Notes: generated by a model from the sequence alone, not told the origin. 9,105 nt of DNA from an uncultured Sphingobacteriales bacterium (GCA_946887085.1 CAMPKG010000125.1:1-9105); one strand, 5' to 3'. Counted from the first letter of the stretch, positions 1-6,511 are shown. Program-made: numbers and translations.

Positions 1-9
1 ACTTTATAC

Positions 10-34
10 AGCCCTGCAAAAGCAGGGCTTTTTT
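10..34 (+). terminator. Rho-independent terminator of an upstream gene
   Basis: An 8-bp perfect stem, AGCCCTGC (10-17) and GCAGGGCT (22-29), closes an AAAA loop and runs into six T residues (29-34). This is a classic intrinsic terminator for a plus-strand gene that lies left of the window. It insulates the TetR promoter that starts about 20 bases downstream. Confidence 0.9.
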
Positions 35-53
35 ACGCCCGGTAAAAATTCCT

Positions 54-85
54 TTTGGAGCTTTCAGGAAGTATAACTAATTTTG
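54..85 (+). promoter_or_regulatory. Bacteroidota-type sigma-A promoter of the tetR-hydrolase operon
   Basis: A -33 element TTTG (54-57) is separated by 20 bases from TAATTTTG (78-85), an exact match to the Bacteroidota -7 consensus TAnnTTTG. In this promoter class transcription begins a few bases after the final G, here roughly at 89-94. The predicted start of transcription therefore falls on or after the first possible ATG (89), which favours translation from the second ATG at 107. The last base of the -7 element is the first base of the palindromic operator, so a bound repressor would block the polymerase. Confidence 0.65.
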
Positions 86-100
86 TGAATGAACATTCAC
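85..100. promoter_or_regulatory. Palindromic TetR-family operator
   Basis: GTGAATGAACATTCAC is an inverted repeat with seven complementary base pairs (GTGAATG / CATTCAC) around a central AA. TGAATG...CATTCA half-sites are typical of TetR-family operators. The Bacillus FadR (YsiA) site, as I remember it, has the same TGAATGA...TCATTCA ends. The site overlaps the end of the -7 element and the predicted transcription start of the gene encoding the TetR protein, the usual place for autorepression. That this gene's own product binds here is inference. Confidence 0.7.
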
Positions 101-106
101 TCACAA

Positions 107-667
107 ATGACCAAAAAGGAAACGATCATAAATACTGCAATAAAACTTTTCGCTGAAGAAGGCTATGAGAACACCAGCATCCAAAAACTGGCTGAAGCCG
201 CCGGTGTAGCCCAGGGACTGCTTTATCGCCATTTTAAAAATAAGAATGACTTATTGCTGCATCTGCTGATGCTGGGTATGCAACAGGTGCAATACACACT
301 GAAACCCTATCTCGATAAAGAGCTCAGCTTTGCTGAGGCATTTACTGAACACATTAAGCGTTGCACGGCACATATGAAAGAACATGCAAAACTATGGATG
401 GTATTGCACAGCGTGCGGCAAAACGCTTCGTTGATGAATTCACTGGGACTTGCTGCTGATCCCGTTCAGCAAGTGATAAAGCCAATAGCGGCTAAGCTGT
501 CAAAATCGGGCCATAAAGATGCGGAAATGCACGCATGGGCGATCTTCAGCCTGGTTGATGGTATCACCGCTCTCTACCTTACCCACCCGGAAGTGTACCC
601 ACTCGAAAAATTTGAAAAATTCCTGATCAAAAAAGCCAAAGAATATGAGCAAGCCATCAACAACTAA
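107..667 (+). CDS. TetR/AcrR-family transcriptional repressor
   Basis: A one-component repressor that should bind the palindrome at 85-100 as a dimer and release it when a small ligand enters its C-terminal domain. The first 50 residues form a canonical TetR DNA-binding domain: helix 1 with KLFAEEGYENTSI, then the helix-turn-helix with IQKLAEAAGVAQGLLYRHF. The rest is an all-alpha ligand-binding and dimerisation domain too variable to name a ligand. An in-frame ATG at 89 would add six residues (MNIHSQ), but it lies inside the operator and at or before the predicted transcription start, so I chose 107, which gives 186 residues beginning MTKKETII. Neither start has a good Shine-Dalgarno sequence. 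The 3' end overlaps the hydrolase gene by 23 bases, so the two are surely one operon. By position the ligand is probably a substrate or product of the hydrolase. Confidence 0.93.
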   Translation: MTKKETIINTAIKLFAEEGYENTSIQKLAEAAGVAQGLLYRHFKNKNDLLLHLLMLGMQQVQYTLKPYLDKELSFAEAFTEHIKRCTAHMKEHAKLWMVLHSVRQNASLMNSLGLAADPVQQVIKPIAAKLSKSGHKDAEMHAWAIFSLVDGITALYLTHPEVYPLEKFEKFLIKKAKEYEQAINN

Positions 668-1514
668 GTTGCCTCTCAACTCTAAGTTTATAAGCGTCGC
701 CGGGCATCGTCTCCACTATTTCGACGAAGGCAAGGGTGACACTATACTTATCGTTCATGGGATACCTGAGTGGTCTATGATCTATGCAGACCTGGTAAAG
801 GAATTATCAGCAACGCATCGTTGTATCATTCCCGATCACCTGGGGTTTGGTTTCTCTAATAAGGACCGCAATGCCGACCTGAGTCCGCGGGCGCACTCGG
901 CACGCTTACTTGAATTTATAAAGAACCTTGGGTTAAAAAACATACACCTCGTGGTGCACGATTACGGTGGCCCGATCGGGATAGGTGCTTTAGTGCAGCA
1001 GCCCGAACTTTTCGCATCATTGAGCATTAGTAATACCTGGTTATGGAACCTGCAACAAACCAAAGAAGGAAGAACATTAAAGATGATGCAGGGAATGCTG
1101 GGTAAATGGCTATACCTGCACTACGGCTTTTCAGTAAAATTTATGGCTAGAAACGGTTTCGCAGACAAGACGGTGTTCAACTCAGCAAAGGATCTTTTCA
1201 TGCGGGTGCACCGCACGCCGGAAGAACGTTATGCCAACTACCAACTGATGCTGGAAATGTACAACTCAGGCCCATGGTTTGACGAGATACAAGATAAACT
1301 CAAGCAAACAGCAATACCCGGCGAGATCACCTGGGGCATGAAGGATAAATTCTTCACCCCCGGCAATCACCTTGCACGTTGGCGTGAAGAGTTCCCTTCC
1401 TATGCGGTAAAAGAACTGCCCGCCTCAGGGCACTTCCCCCAGGTCGAAGCATCAAAAGAAATGGCGGGTCATATTCGCAATTTCGCAAACAGGAATGCTT
1501 TGGCAGGTGTCTAA
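645..1514 (+). CDS. Alpha/beta hydrolase, haloalkane dehalogenase/epoxide hydrolase-like
   Basis: A 289-residue single-domain hydrolase, the usual length for haloalkane dehalogenases, with no signal peptide and so probably cytoplasmic. The order of motifs is oxyanion-hole HGIPEW (38-43), DHLGFGFSNK (64-73), nucleophile elbow VVHDYGG with Asp106, a helical cap at about 130-220, the likely catalytic acid Asp233 in WGMKDKFF, and the catalytic His262 in ASGHFP. An Asp nucleophile excludes the common Ser esterases and points to dehalogenases, epoxide hydrolases or OleB-type beta-lactone decarboxylases. The halide-stabilising Asn of HGNP is Ile40 here, and the Trp that usually follows the nucleophile is Tyr107, so true dehalogenase activity is doubtful. 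The start lies inside tetR (23-base overlap, different frame), which implies translational coupling and control by that repressor. The next Met is residue 45, too late to be the start. The natural substrate cannot be read from the sequence. Confidence 0.9.
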   Translation: MSKPSTTKLPLNSKFISVAGHRLHYFDEGKGDTILIVHGIPEWSMIYADLVKELSATHRCIIPDHLGFGFSNKDRNADLSPRAHSARLLEFIKNLGLKNIHLVVHDYGGPIGIGALVQQPELFASLSISNTWLWNLQQTKEGRTLKMMQGMLGKWLYLHYGFSVKFMARNGFADKTVFNSAKDLFMRVHRTPEERYANYQLMLEMYNSGPWFDEIQDKLKQTAIPGEITWGMKDKFFTPGNHLARWREEFPSYAVKELPASGHFPQVEASKEMAGHIRNFANRNALAGV

Positions 1515-1516
1515 CA

Positions 1517-2923
1517 CTAACCCAGTCCTATCTCCTGGTGTTGGTTCGGTATCTCCACATCCAGGAATCCTTTTTTCACCAACCGGTTGCGGAAGTTGAG
1601 TTGCGTTTCATATTCCCCGTGCACAAGAAAAACTTTCCGTACTTCGCGCGGCAACTGGCAACCCAGCCATTGCGACATGTCTTCATAGTCGCCGTGTGCG
1701 CTAAGGCTGGCTATTTCCGCAATTCCGGCGCGTACGGGCAATAACCTGCCGAAGATGCGTACTTCGTCCGGCTGTAATTTCAACCTGCCACCAAGAGAGG
1801 CAGGTTCACAGTAACCGGTAAATAATATGGTGTTCTTTGCATCGCTGACGTTGTGAGCAATATGGTGCTTCACCCTACCCGCTTCCGCCATTCCCGACGA
1901 CGAAATGATAACACAGGGTTGAGAACTATCGTTCAAAGCGATAGAATCTTCTACATCCTGGATGAACTTCAACCCCTGGAATGCAAACACATCCTCCTCT
2001 TTCAAAAGCAGTTTACGGGTGTGTGCATTGAAATGATCCGGGTAATGCTTTACTGCCTCTGTTATTTTTATTGAAAGCGGACTGTCCACGAAATAACTCA
2101 ATTTTGGAAGTCTACGTTCCAGCTCCAGCCTGTTGAGCATAAATAATATCTCCTGGGTACGACCAAGACTGAAAGCAGGTATTATCAGCTTTCCTTTCTT
2201 CTCGAAACAAGTGCTCTGTATATGCTCCAGCAATGTATCTACTGCTACCGTTGCCAGCTCATGCAACCTGTCGCCATAGGTCGATTCCATAATTATATAA
2301 TCCGCCTGCGGGAACTCAGCCGGTGATCTGAGTATCATGTCCCGGTAGCGGCCGATATCACCGCTAAAAGTGATACCGACAGGCTCCCTGCCTTTCTCGC
2401 TGATGCTGAGGTTTACTGCAGCGCTGCCCAATATATGTCCTGCATCGGTAAACAGCAGTTCAATGCCTTCTTCAATTTTAAAATGTTCATCGTATGGTAT
2501 TGTTTCGAACAATGAAAAAACAAGCGCTGCATCCGCTTCTGTATACAATGGCTCAACCAGCGGACGGTTCTCTTTTTGACGTTGTTTATTGGTATAACGA
2601 ACATCGGCTTCCTGTATCCGGGCCGAGTCTATCAGCAACAGCTTCGCAAGACTTGCAGTGGCTGGCGTACAGTATATTTTTCCATTGTAACCGTCCTTCA
2701 CCAGCTTTGGTAAGAGCCCTGAATGATCGATGTGTGCGTGGGACAATATCACGTGGTCAACTTCGCTTGGCTCAAATCCCCAGTCACGGTTAAACTTATC
2801 AGTATCCCTACCCATACCCTGGAACATGCCACAATCCAGCAGTATTTTTTTCCCATTGTTGAGACGTATCAAATGTTTCGAGCCGGTAACAGTGCGTGCG
2901 GCCCCATGAAAAGATATTTTCAT
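1517..2923 (-). CDS. Beta-CASP metallo-beta-lactamase ribonuclease-like protein
   Basis: A 468-residue MBL-fold hydrolase of the CPSF73/Ysh1-related bacterial group, full length for the family. It is expected to bind two zinc ions and cut RNA in the cytoplasm. The metal ligands are all visible: HAHIDH (62-67), His163 in DAGHILGS, Asp189 in FSGDIGR, and His435 in FLVHGE. The beta-CASP insert lies between about residues 200 and 400, and its His is in SLSAHGD (His410). IPAFSLGRTQE, DSPLSIKIT and SSSGMAEAGR are family signatures, the last belonging to the C-terminal RNA-specificity domain. The start codon begins MKISFHGAARTVTGS, a typical N-terminus, and no better start exists upstream. The gene stands alone, ending two bases from the end of the convergent hydrolase with no hairpin between them. 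Some relatives are simply labelled MBL-fold hydrolases, and RNase activity is known only for a few members such as the Thermus protein. Confidence 0.92.
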   Translation of the reverse strand: MKISFHGAARTVTGSKHLIRLNNGKKILLDCGMFQGMGRDTDKFNRDWGFEPSEVDHVILSHAHIDHSGLLPKLVKDGYNGKIYCTPATASLAKLLLIDSARIQEADVRYTNKQRQKENRPLVEPLYTEADAALVFSLFETIPYDEHFKIEEGIELLFTDAGHILGSAAVNLSISEKGREPVGITFSGDIGRYRDMILRSPAEFPQADYIIMESTYGDRLHELATVAVDTLLEHIQSTCFEKKGKLIIPAFSLGRTQEILFMLNRLELERRLPKLSYFVDSPLSIKITEAVKHYPDHFNAHTRKLLLKEEDVFAFQGLKFIQDVEDSIALNDSSQPCVIISSSGMAEAGRVKHHIAHNVSDAKNTILFTGYCEPASLGGRLKLQPDEVRIFGRLLPVRAGIAEIASLSAHGDYEDMSQWLGCQLPREVRKVFLVHGEYETQLNFRNRLVKKGFLDVEIPNQHQEIGLG

Positions 2924-3069
2924 TGATATACAATTATGTGTTAAAGATATTCAAAACCGCAACTTGTACTCTTGCCCAACTATCAGCAGGAGTTTATAAT
3001 TTATAACCTATTGATATTCTCAGTGGCATCATCTTTTTATACAGTACACTGAAGGCAAAAAAAGATGTT

Positions 3070-3675
3070 ATGAAAGGTATAGTGATCATATTTGCGACAG
3101 TAGTTTCATCAATTATATATATGGCCTGCCAGCCGGCGAAAGCACGCTACCTGGACTTGGTCACCGGCGACGAAGTAGTGCTGGAACGCGATGAAAATAC
3201 AGGAGAAATGGTGAATGCAGAAACAGGTGAGCCCGTTCGCCTGTATGTAAATACAAGCAGCAATGACACTATCTATGGGCCATCGGGAACAATAGTTAAT
3301 GACGAGGTAATACGTTTTGATGACGGCTTGTATGTGTGGGCAGGTGATGAAGATTTTAAGCGTAAGATAGAAGACGGTGGTGAGTATGAAGAAAAATATG
3401 GTGACGCTTATAAGCTGAAAATCGATTCGGATGGCGATCTGAAGGAAAAGTTTGGCGATGACTATAAGGTAAAGGTGGATGGCGATGAGTATAAAGAGAA
3501 ATGGGGTGATGATAACAAAGTAGAAACAGGTAAAAAAGGCAGCTATAAGGTGAAGCGCGGCGATGACTACAAGAAAGAAGTAGAAAAGGATGGAGATGTG
3601 ACGATCAAGAAAGGAAATGTGAAAATTGAAATTGACGGTGAGACAGGTGAACGTGAAGTAAAAGTAGACGACTAG
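3070..3675 (+). CDS. Probable lipoprotein with Lys/Asp-rich tandem repeats
   Basis: A 201-residue protein of unknown function. Residues 1-19 form a hydrophobic signal sequence ending in YMAC, and Cys20 is at a good position for a lipid anchor. The lipobox is weak because -3 is Tyr and -2 is Met. The residues after the Cys (QPAKAR) lack the acidic stretch that sends many Bacteroidota lipoproteins to the cell surface, so a periplasmic face is more likely (inference). Residues 27-92 form a non-repetitive domain with YLDLVTGDEV, NAETGEPV and NDTIYGPSGTIV, features I associate with unnamed Chitinophagaceae proteins. Residues 105-193 are five degenerate 17-18-residue repeats rich in Lys, Asp, Glu and Gly. 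The start lacks an obvious Shine-Dalgarno sequence. The gene is monocistronic: 146 unassigned bases precede it and a strong terminator follows 20 bases after the stop. Confidence 0.82.
   Translation: MKGIVIIFATVVSSIIYMACQPAKARYLDLVTGDEVVLERDENTGEMVNAETGEPVRLYVNTSSNDTIYGPSGTIVNDEVIRFDDGLYVWAGDEDFKRKIEDGGEYEEKYGDAYKLKIDSDGDLKEKFGDDYKVKVDGDEYKEKWGDDNKVETGKKGSYKVKRGDDYKKEVEKDGDVTIKKGNVKIEIDGETGEREVKVDD
3382..3648 (+). repeat. Five in-frame 17-18-codon charged repeats
   Basis: Residues 105-122, 123-139, 140-157, 158-175 and 176-193 align to a consensus near Y-K-E-K-[FYW]-G-D-D-Y-K-V-K-V-D-G-D. The first three keep an aromatic residue before the Gly, then Arg replaces it, and the fifth copy is strongly decayed. 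The repeats have diverged at DNA level, so this is an old duplication rather than an active microsatellite. The alternating charged/hydrophobic pattern suggests short beta strands with turns at G-D-D and D-G-D. No function is known to me. Confidence 0.75.
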
Positions 3676-3694
3676 GTAAGTGAGTGAAACATGT

Positions 3695-3722
3695 AAAAGC
3701 CCCCGCTCAGCGGGGGCTTTTT
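3695..3722. terminator. Bidirectional intrinsic terminator
   Basis: A GC-rich 8-bp stem, GCCCCCGC (3699-3706) and GCGGGGGC (3710-3717), with a three-base loop. It is extended by AAAA (3695-3698) on the left and a T run on the right (3718-3722). The A and T flanks make it functional on both strands. It sits between the convergent repeat-protein gene and the M23 gene and should stop both. Confidence 0.92.
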
Positions 3723-3752
3723 GGTTGCTGTGTGTGACCGGGTGTCTTTGAA

Positions 3753-5519
3753 TTACTTGCCCCAAATGGCAGTGAATCGATCATTACCACTATAGTTCTG
3801 CACCTTTATCAATCTCAATCCGTCCGCATTAAACTGATTGAACTTGTCCTGATATTGCGAGGAAGTCATGCCATAGTAAGCTGCATAATTGTTTTTCTTA
3901 GGCCGCCAAACGCCACCGACTGAGTTGCCGTTCACGTGCATACTTTTCAGCTCCCAATTTTTATACAACTCATCGAACTTTTTGTCGAAATCATTTCCCG
4001 GCATCCCGTAGTACAAGTAAAAGCCATTGTCGCTGGGTTTGTTTACAAATACGGCGGCATGGTAACGTTTGCCGTTTACTACATAGTCCACGTGTTCCTG
4101 TACGTGCCATTTGCGTGTTTTTACATAGTCGTTCCACAACGCATCAAAACTTGCATCGTCCCGATTATGTACGGAATAGGCCGTTTGTCCAGCGGGCTTC
4201 TTTTCCCAGATAACCGTAAACCTCGGGTTGCCACTACCATCCTTAGCAACAGATATCTGGCGCGGACGGTATCCCTTTTTATCATATTCATTGAAATAAT
4301 TCTGGTAAGTGGCACTTGTCATGTAGAAACGTGCATACCAGGCTGAAGGGAGTGACCGCTGGAAAGAACCCGCGGCGTACAACGAGCTTCCGTCTTTATC
4401 TATGCTGATGGTTTGCAGCGCCATGCCCATACCCGTATAGTAGCCCCAGAATTTATTCACCAGGTCTACAGGCACGTTATGGAAGTTGGGATAGAACGGC
4501 GCGAACAGGCGTGCGTATGGTGTGGTGGCCTCAAGGTCATAACAATCTACACTTGCATGATTATAAGCCCCGTAAGGATCAACCAATACCCATTCACCGC
4601 TGTGGCCGGCGCGAGTATCCTGCACGCGTACTTCAAAATGCAGGTGCACGTTGTACGAGCGTGTATCTGGATTCTTCAACGTACCATCATCATTCAAGAT
4701 CACACCAATGCCGCCGGATCCGGTATTACCGGCCCATGCCAGGAACTGCCCTGATTTTACGATGTCGTTTTTCTTCACCGCGATCTTCTGGCTGTTGGTT
4801 CCCCAGCATAGTTCGCTGGTGCTGCCGTCCTCCGCAAAATCTCTGTACTTGCCCGAAGTACCTTTTGCTTTTGTGCGGTCGTTATCGTAACCGTTGCGCA
4901 GGTGCAGATAGGTAGTGCGATACTTAAAGCCATTAGCAGCAGTATGCTCAACGGTAACAATATTACCACCCCCGTTCGACCATTTTACATCTATTACTTT
5001 ACCCGGAGCGATGGCATACACACCGAAAGTAGGGTCTTCGCCTGAGGCAACCGATGATTTACCATAGTCGATGGCGCGGTGAGCATCGTTGGCACCATCA
5101 TCATTATTGTCCCAGCTGTAATAGAACCCCTGCCAGATGCCAACAGAACCATGCTTATAAGGCAGGTATAATGGCATATGCGCCTTAGTAGCAGCGAACA
5201 CGGGCTCCAGCGCGTCTTCCACTACAGGTGCCGCGCAAACTGCTGCGCCGGCCATGGTCGACGTGGCCACCGGAGCATCCGGCATTGTGACAGTAAGGTT
5301 CTGCACCGGCTGGGCGCGCACTGTGGTGATCTTGCGCATCCTGACAACAGGTTGACGGCGGTTGGCGTCCTCGCCGTCAGGTCCCTGCGGAATTTGCATA
5401 GTTGGCCTTTTGATCTTTTGATAAAGAAGGGATGGATCATCCTTTTCCTGCGTTGGCTGCGCAGTGGCTTGCAGGCATGCAAGCGTGATCGCCGCTAAGG
5501 CGAAAGTTGTCTTTTTCAT
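3753..5519 (-). CDS. Secreted M23/LytM endopeptidase-like protein with C-terminal tandem repeats
   Basis: A 588-residue exported protein, expected to cleave peptide bonds in peptidoglycan or another secreted substrate. Residues 1-20 are a signal peptide with a probable signal-peptidase I site ATA|Q. Residues 22-115 are a Pro/Val-rich linker of low complexity. Residues 120-316 form an M23 domain with every zinc-site element: HRAID (His147, Asp151), YLHL (His206) and VHLHFE (His292, His294). The domain carries an unusually long insert between His206 and His292. Residues 352-588 hold five repeats of about 45-52 residues resembling, from memory, the bacterial tandem repeat domain 1 family (BTRD1) seen beside other secreted hydrolases. 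They may bind the substrate or the cell wall. The gene stands alone and ends 30 bases from the shared terminator. Intact ligands argue for an active enzyme, but the target bond is unknown. Confidence 0.9.
   Translation of the reverse strand: MKKTTFALAAITLACLQATAQPTQEKDDPSLLYQKIKRPTMQIPQGPDGEDANRRQPVVRMRKITTVRAQPVQNLTVTMPDAPVATSTMAGAAVCAAPVVEDALEPVFAATKAHMPLYLPYKHGSVGIWQGFYYSWDNNDDGANDAHRAIDYGKSSVASGEDPTFGVYAIAPGKVIDVKWSNGGGNIVTVEHTAANGFKYRTTYLHLRNGYDNDRTKAKGTSGKYRDFAEDGSTSELCWGTNSQKIAVKKNDIVKSGQFLAWAGNTGSGGIGVILNDDGTLKNPDTRSYNVHLHFEVRVQDTRAGHSGEWVLVDPYGAYNHASVDCYDLEATTPYARLFAPFYPNFHNVPVDLVNKFWGYYTGMGMALQTISIDKDGSSLYAAGSFQRSLPSAWYARFYMTSATYQNYFNEYDKKGYRPRQISVAKDGSGNPRFTVIWEKKPAGQTAYSVHNRDDASFDALWNDYVKTRKWHVQEHVDYVVNGKRYHAAVFVNKPSDNGFYLYYGMPGNDFDKKFDELYKNWELKSMHVNGNSVGGVWRPKKNNYAAYYGMTSSQYQDKFNQFNADGLRLIKVQNYSGNDRFTAIWGK
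3756..4466 (-). repeat. Five BTRD1-like protein repeats in the M23 protein
   Basis: Units begin at about residues 352, 395, 447, 499 and 545. Each has an aromatic start (YARFYMT, YLYYGM, YAAYYGM), a helix with an F..xFN/D..xxxG/W core, a strand ([YLW]-x-[PLV]-x-x-[IV]), and a closing G-x-x-R-[FY]-x-[AV]-[IV]-[FW] strand such as NPRFTVIWE, GKRYHAAVF and NDRFTAIWG. Units 1 and 4 have lost the R-[FY] signature. The protein ends exactly at the end of unit 5. Confidence 0.75.
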
Positions 5520-5821
5520 GTGTCTGTTTTTATGTGTTATAAATGGTGATCAAGCAAAATTTTCAGCCCGTGACTACCTGCTGCATCCTAAAAAACCTAC
5601 GGTGTGAACTCTTATCCACTGCAAAACTACAACGCAGTTTCACGTTTGCATACAGTGAAAACACCCAAAATTGCAGCGCGCGGTTCACCGACGTTATAAA
5701 GCATTGATTCGCATTAGGTATTTCCAAAAAATATTTATTTGGATGGTGCTGTTTAAAAAAACGGCATAGTATTTGCACCTTGAAGTTTTCGACACAATAA
5801 CGAATTCTTAAACACAAGGCT

Positions 5822-5902
5822 ATGCTACAGTTCAATAAATATCCGCTGCAGATGCGCCCTATTCTTTTTGAAGGGCAGGCCTTGATGCATCCCGTCCATT
5901 AG
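5822..5902 (+). CDS. Possible 26-residue leader peptide or small protein
   Basis: ATG at 5822 opens a 26-codon frame ending in TAG (5900-5902), starting MLQFNKYPLQ and ending MHPVH. An AAGG lies eight bases before the ATG, a better ribosome-binding site than most genes here have. The peptide has no run of a single amino acid, so it is not a classic amino-acid-biosynthesis leader. Its stop codon lies inside the loop of the first of two alternative hairpins. It could equally be a chance ORF, since 26 codons carry no statistical weight. Confidence 0.25.
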   Translation: MLQFNKYPLQMRPILFEGQALMHPVH

Positions 5903-5946
5903 CCCGGCGATCCATCTCTTTTAGCAGCCTGCCTGGAACGGGCAGG
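5874..5946 (+). promoter_or_regulatory. Possible alternative-hairpin leader upstream of the TPR gene
   Basis: GGCAGGC (5874-5880) is exactly complementary to GCCTGCC (5927-5933). Most of the latter (CCTGCC, 5928-5933) also pairs with GGCAGG (5941-5946). The central segment can join only one partner, giving two exclusive structures. Neither is followed by a T run, so if they act they would more likely affect translation or RNA stability than termination. The structure ends 44 bases before the TPR start codon. Confidence 0.3.
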
Positions 5947-5990
5947 TACCGCTATTATCTATTTATTCATTTTTAAAGACAATTTCAGCT

Positions 5991-6491
5991 ATGACAGCTG
6001 CAGATAAATATTTCTTAAAAGCCAGGGAAGCTTATCCTTTCAATATCGACGAGCTGACCGAAGCACTTGACTACGGCTTGTCGCACGACGATGAGCATGC
6101 GGGCCTGTTGACTTTAAAAGGCCTTGTTTACTGGGAGCATTTGGGTCAATTTGCTGCTGCAAGAGAATGTTTCGAACTAGCCTTGCTCAGCGATAACACC
6201 TATATCAACGCTTACTACGCATACGTCAGGTTTTCAACAGCGGTAGCTGAAGAAACAAAAGCCACCAAACTGCTGGCCGGACTGGGAAAATTAAAGGGCA
6301 CTGACAAGGCGTATATCGCCTGGCTCGAAGCCAAATTGCACGAATCGAAAGAACGCTATGCTGATGCAGTAGGTAAAATGAAAGAAGCCAAACAACACAG
6401 CTGCTGCAAGCAATGCGGTATTTTCTACAACGATGAGCTGGAGCGTGTGCGCGCAAAGAAAAAAAGCCTGAAAGATGCAAAACAGGATTGA
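5991..6491 (+). CDS. Small TPR-like protein of unknown function
   Basis: A 166-residue, mostly helical cytoplasmic protein without signal peptide or membrane segment. Residues 20-100 read as two to three tetratricopeptide-like helix pairs: ALDYGLSHDDEHAGLLTLKGLVYWEHLGQ, then AARECFELALLSDNTYINAYYAYVRF. AYIAWLEAKLHESKERYADAVGKMKEA (107-133) is a further pair. TPRs normally scaffold protein-protein contacts. The C-terminus has Cys138, Cys139 and Cys142 in a CCxxC cluster, then a Lys-rich tail. The start codon has no Shine-Dalgarno sequence but is the first ATG of the frame. The partner is unknown, and the gene is transcribed alone, away from the M23 gene and towards the kinase gene. Confidence 0.8.
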   Translation: MTAADKYFLKAREAYPFNIDELTEALDYGLSHDDEHAGLLTLKGLVYWEHLGQFAAARECFELALLSDNTYINAYYAYVRFSTAVAEETKATKLLAGLGKLKGTDKAYIAWLEAKLHESKERYADAVGKMKEAKQHSCCKQCGIFYNDELERVRAKKKSLKDAKQD

Positions 6492-6511
6492 TAAGTTAAA
6501 ACCAGTTTTTG

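Larger units (their letters stand above)
5520..5990. other. Divergent intergenic region without an assigned gene
   Basis: A 471-base gap between the starts of the divergent M23 and TPR genes must hold both promoters. I find no exact TTTG / TAnnTTTG pair. The nearest match is TAGTATTTG (5767-5775), which has one base too many, with TTTG at 5738-5741 spaced too far away. The left part, up to about 5760, is AT-rich with no recognisable motif. The right part (5822-5946) holds a short ORF and two alternative hairpins, listed separately. Confidence 0.6.

Noticed and set aside
2990..3069. AT-rich near-palindrome (TTATAATTTATAA) before the repeat-protein gene
   Set aside because: The symmetry is imperfect and made of A and T only, with no TAnnTTTG element at a useful distance, so I cannot call a promoter or operator.
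3109..3765. 218-codon minus-strand open frame, hydrophobic and Phe/Ile-rich
   Set aside because: It is antisense to the Lys/Asp-codon repeats of 3070-3675, whose codon bias creates long stop-free antisense frames. It also runs through the bidirectional terminator.
4511..4915. 134-codon plus-strand open frame inside the M23 gene
   Set aside because: Its Arg/Cys/Pro-rich composition is typical of a shadow frame, and it lies opposite the well-supported M23 catalytic domain.
5475..5519. Lipobox at Cys15 of the M23 protein (TLAC)
   Set aside because: Position -3 is Thr, and a better signal-peptidase I site (ATA|Q) follows at residues 18-21, so a soluble secreted protein is more likely.
5563..5835. 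90-codon minus-strand open frame in the intergenic region
   Set aside because: It has a Cys/Arg-rich composition unlike the neighbouring proteins and no domain or signal peptide. It would have to be transcribed across the upstream region of the M23 gene.
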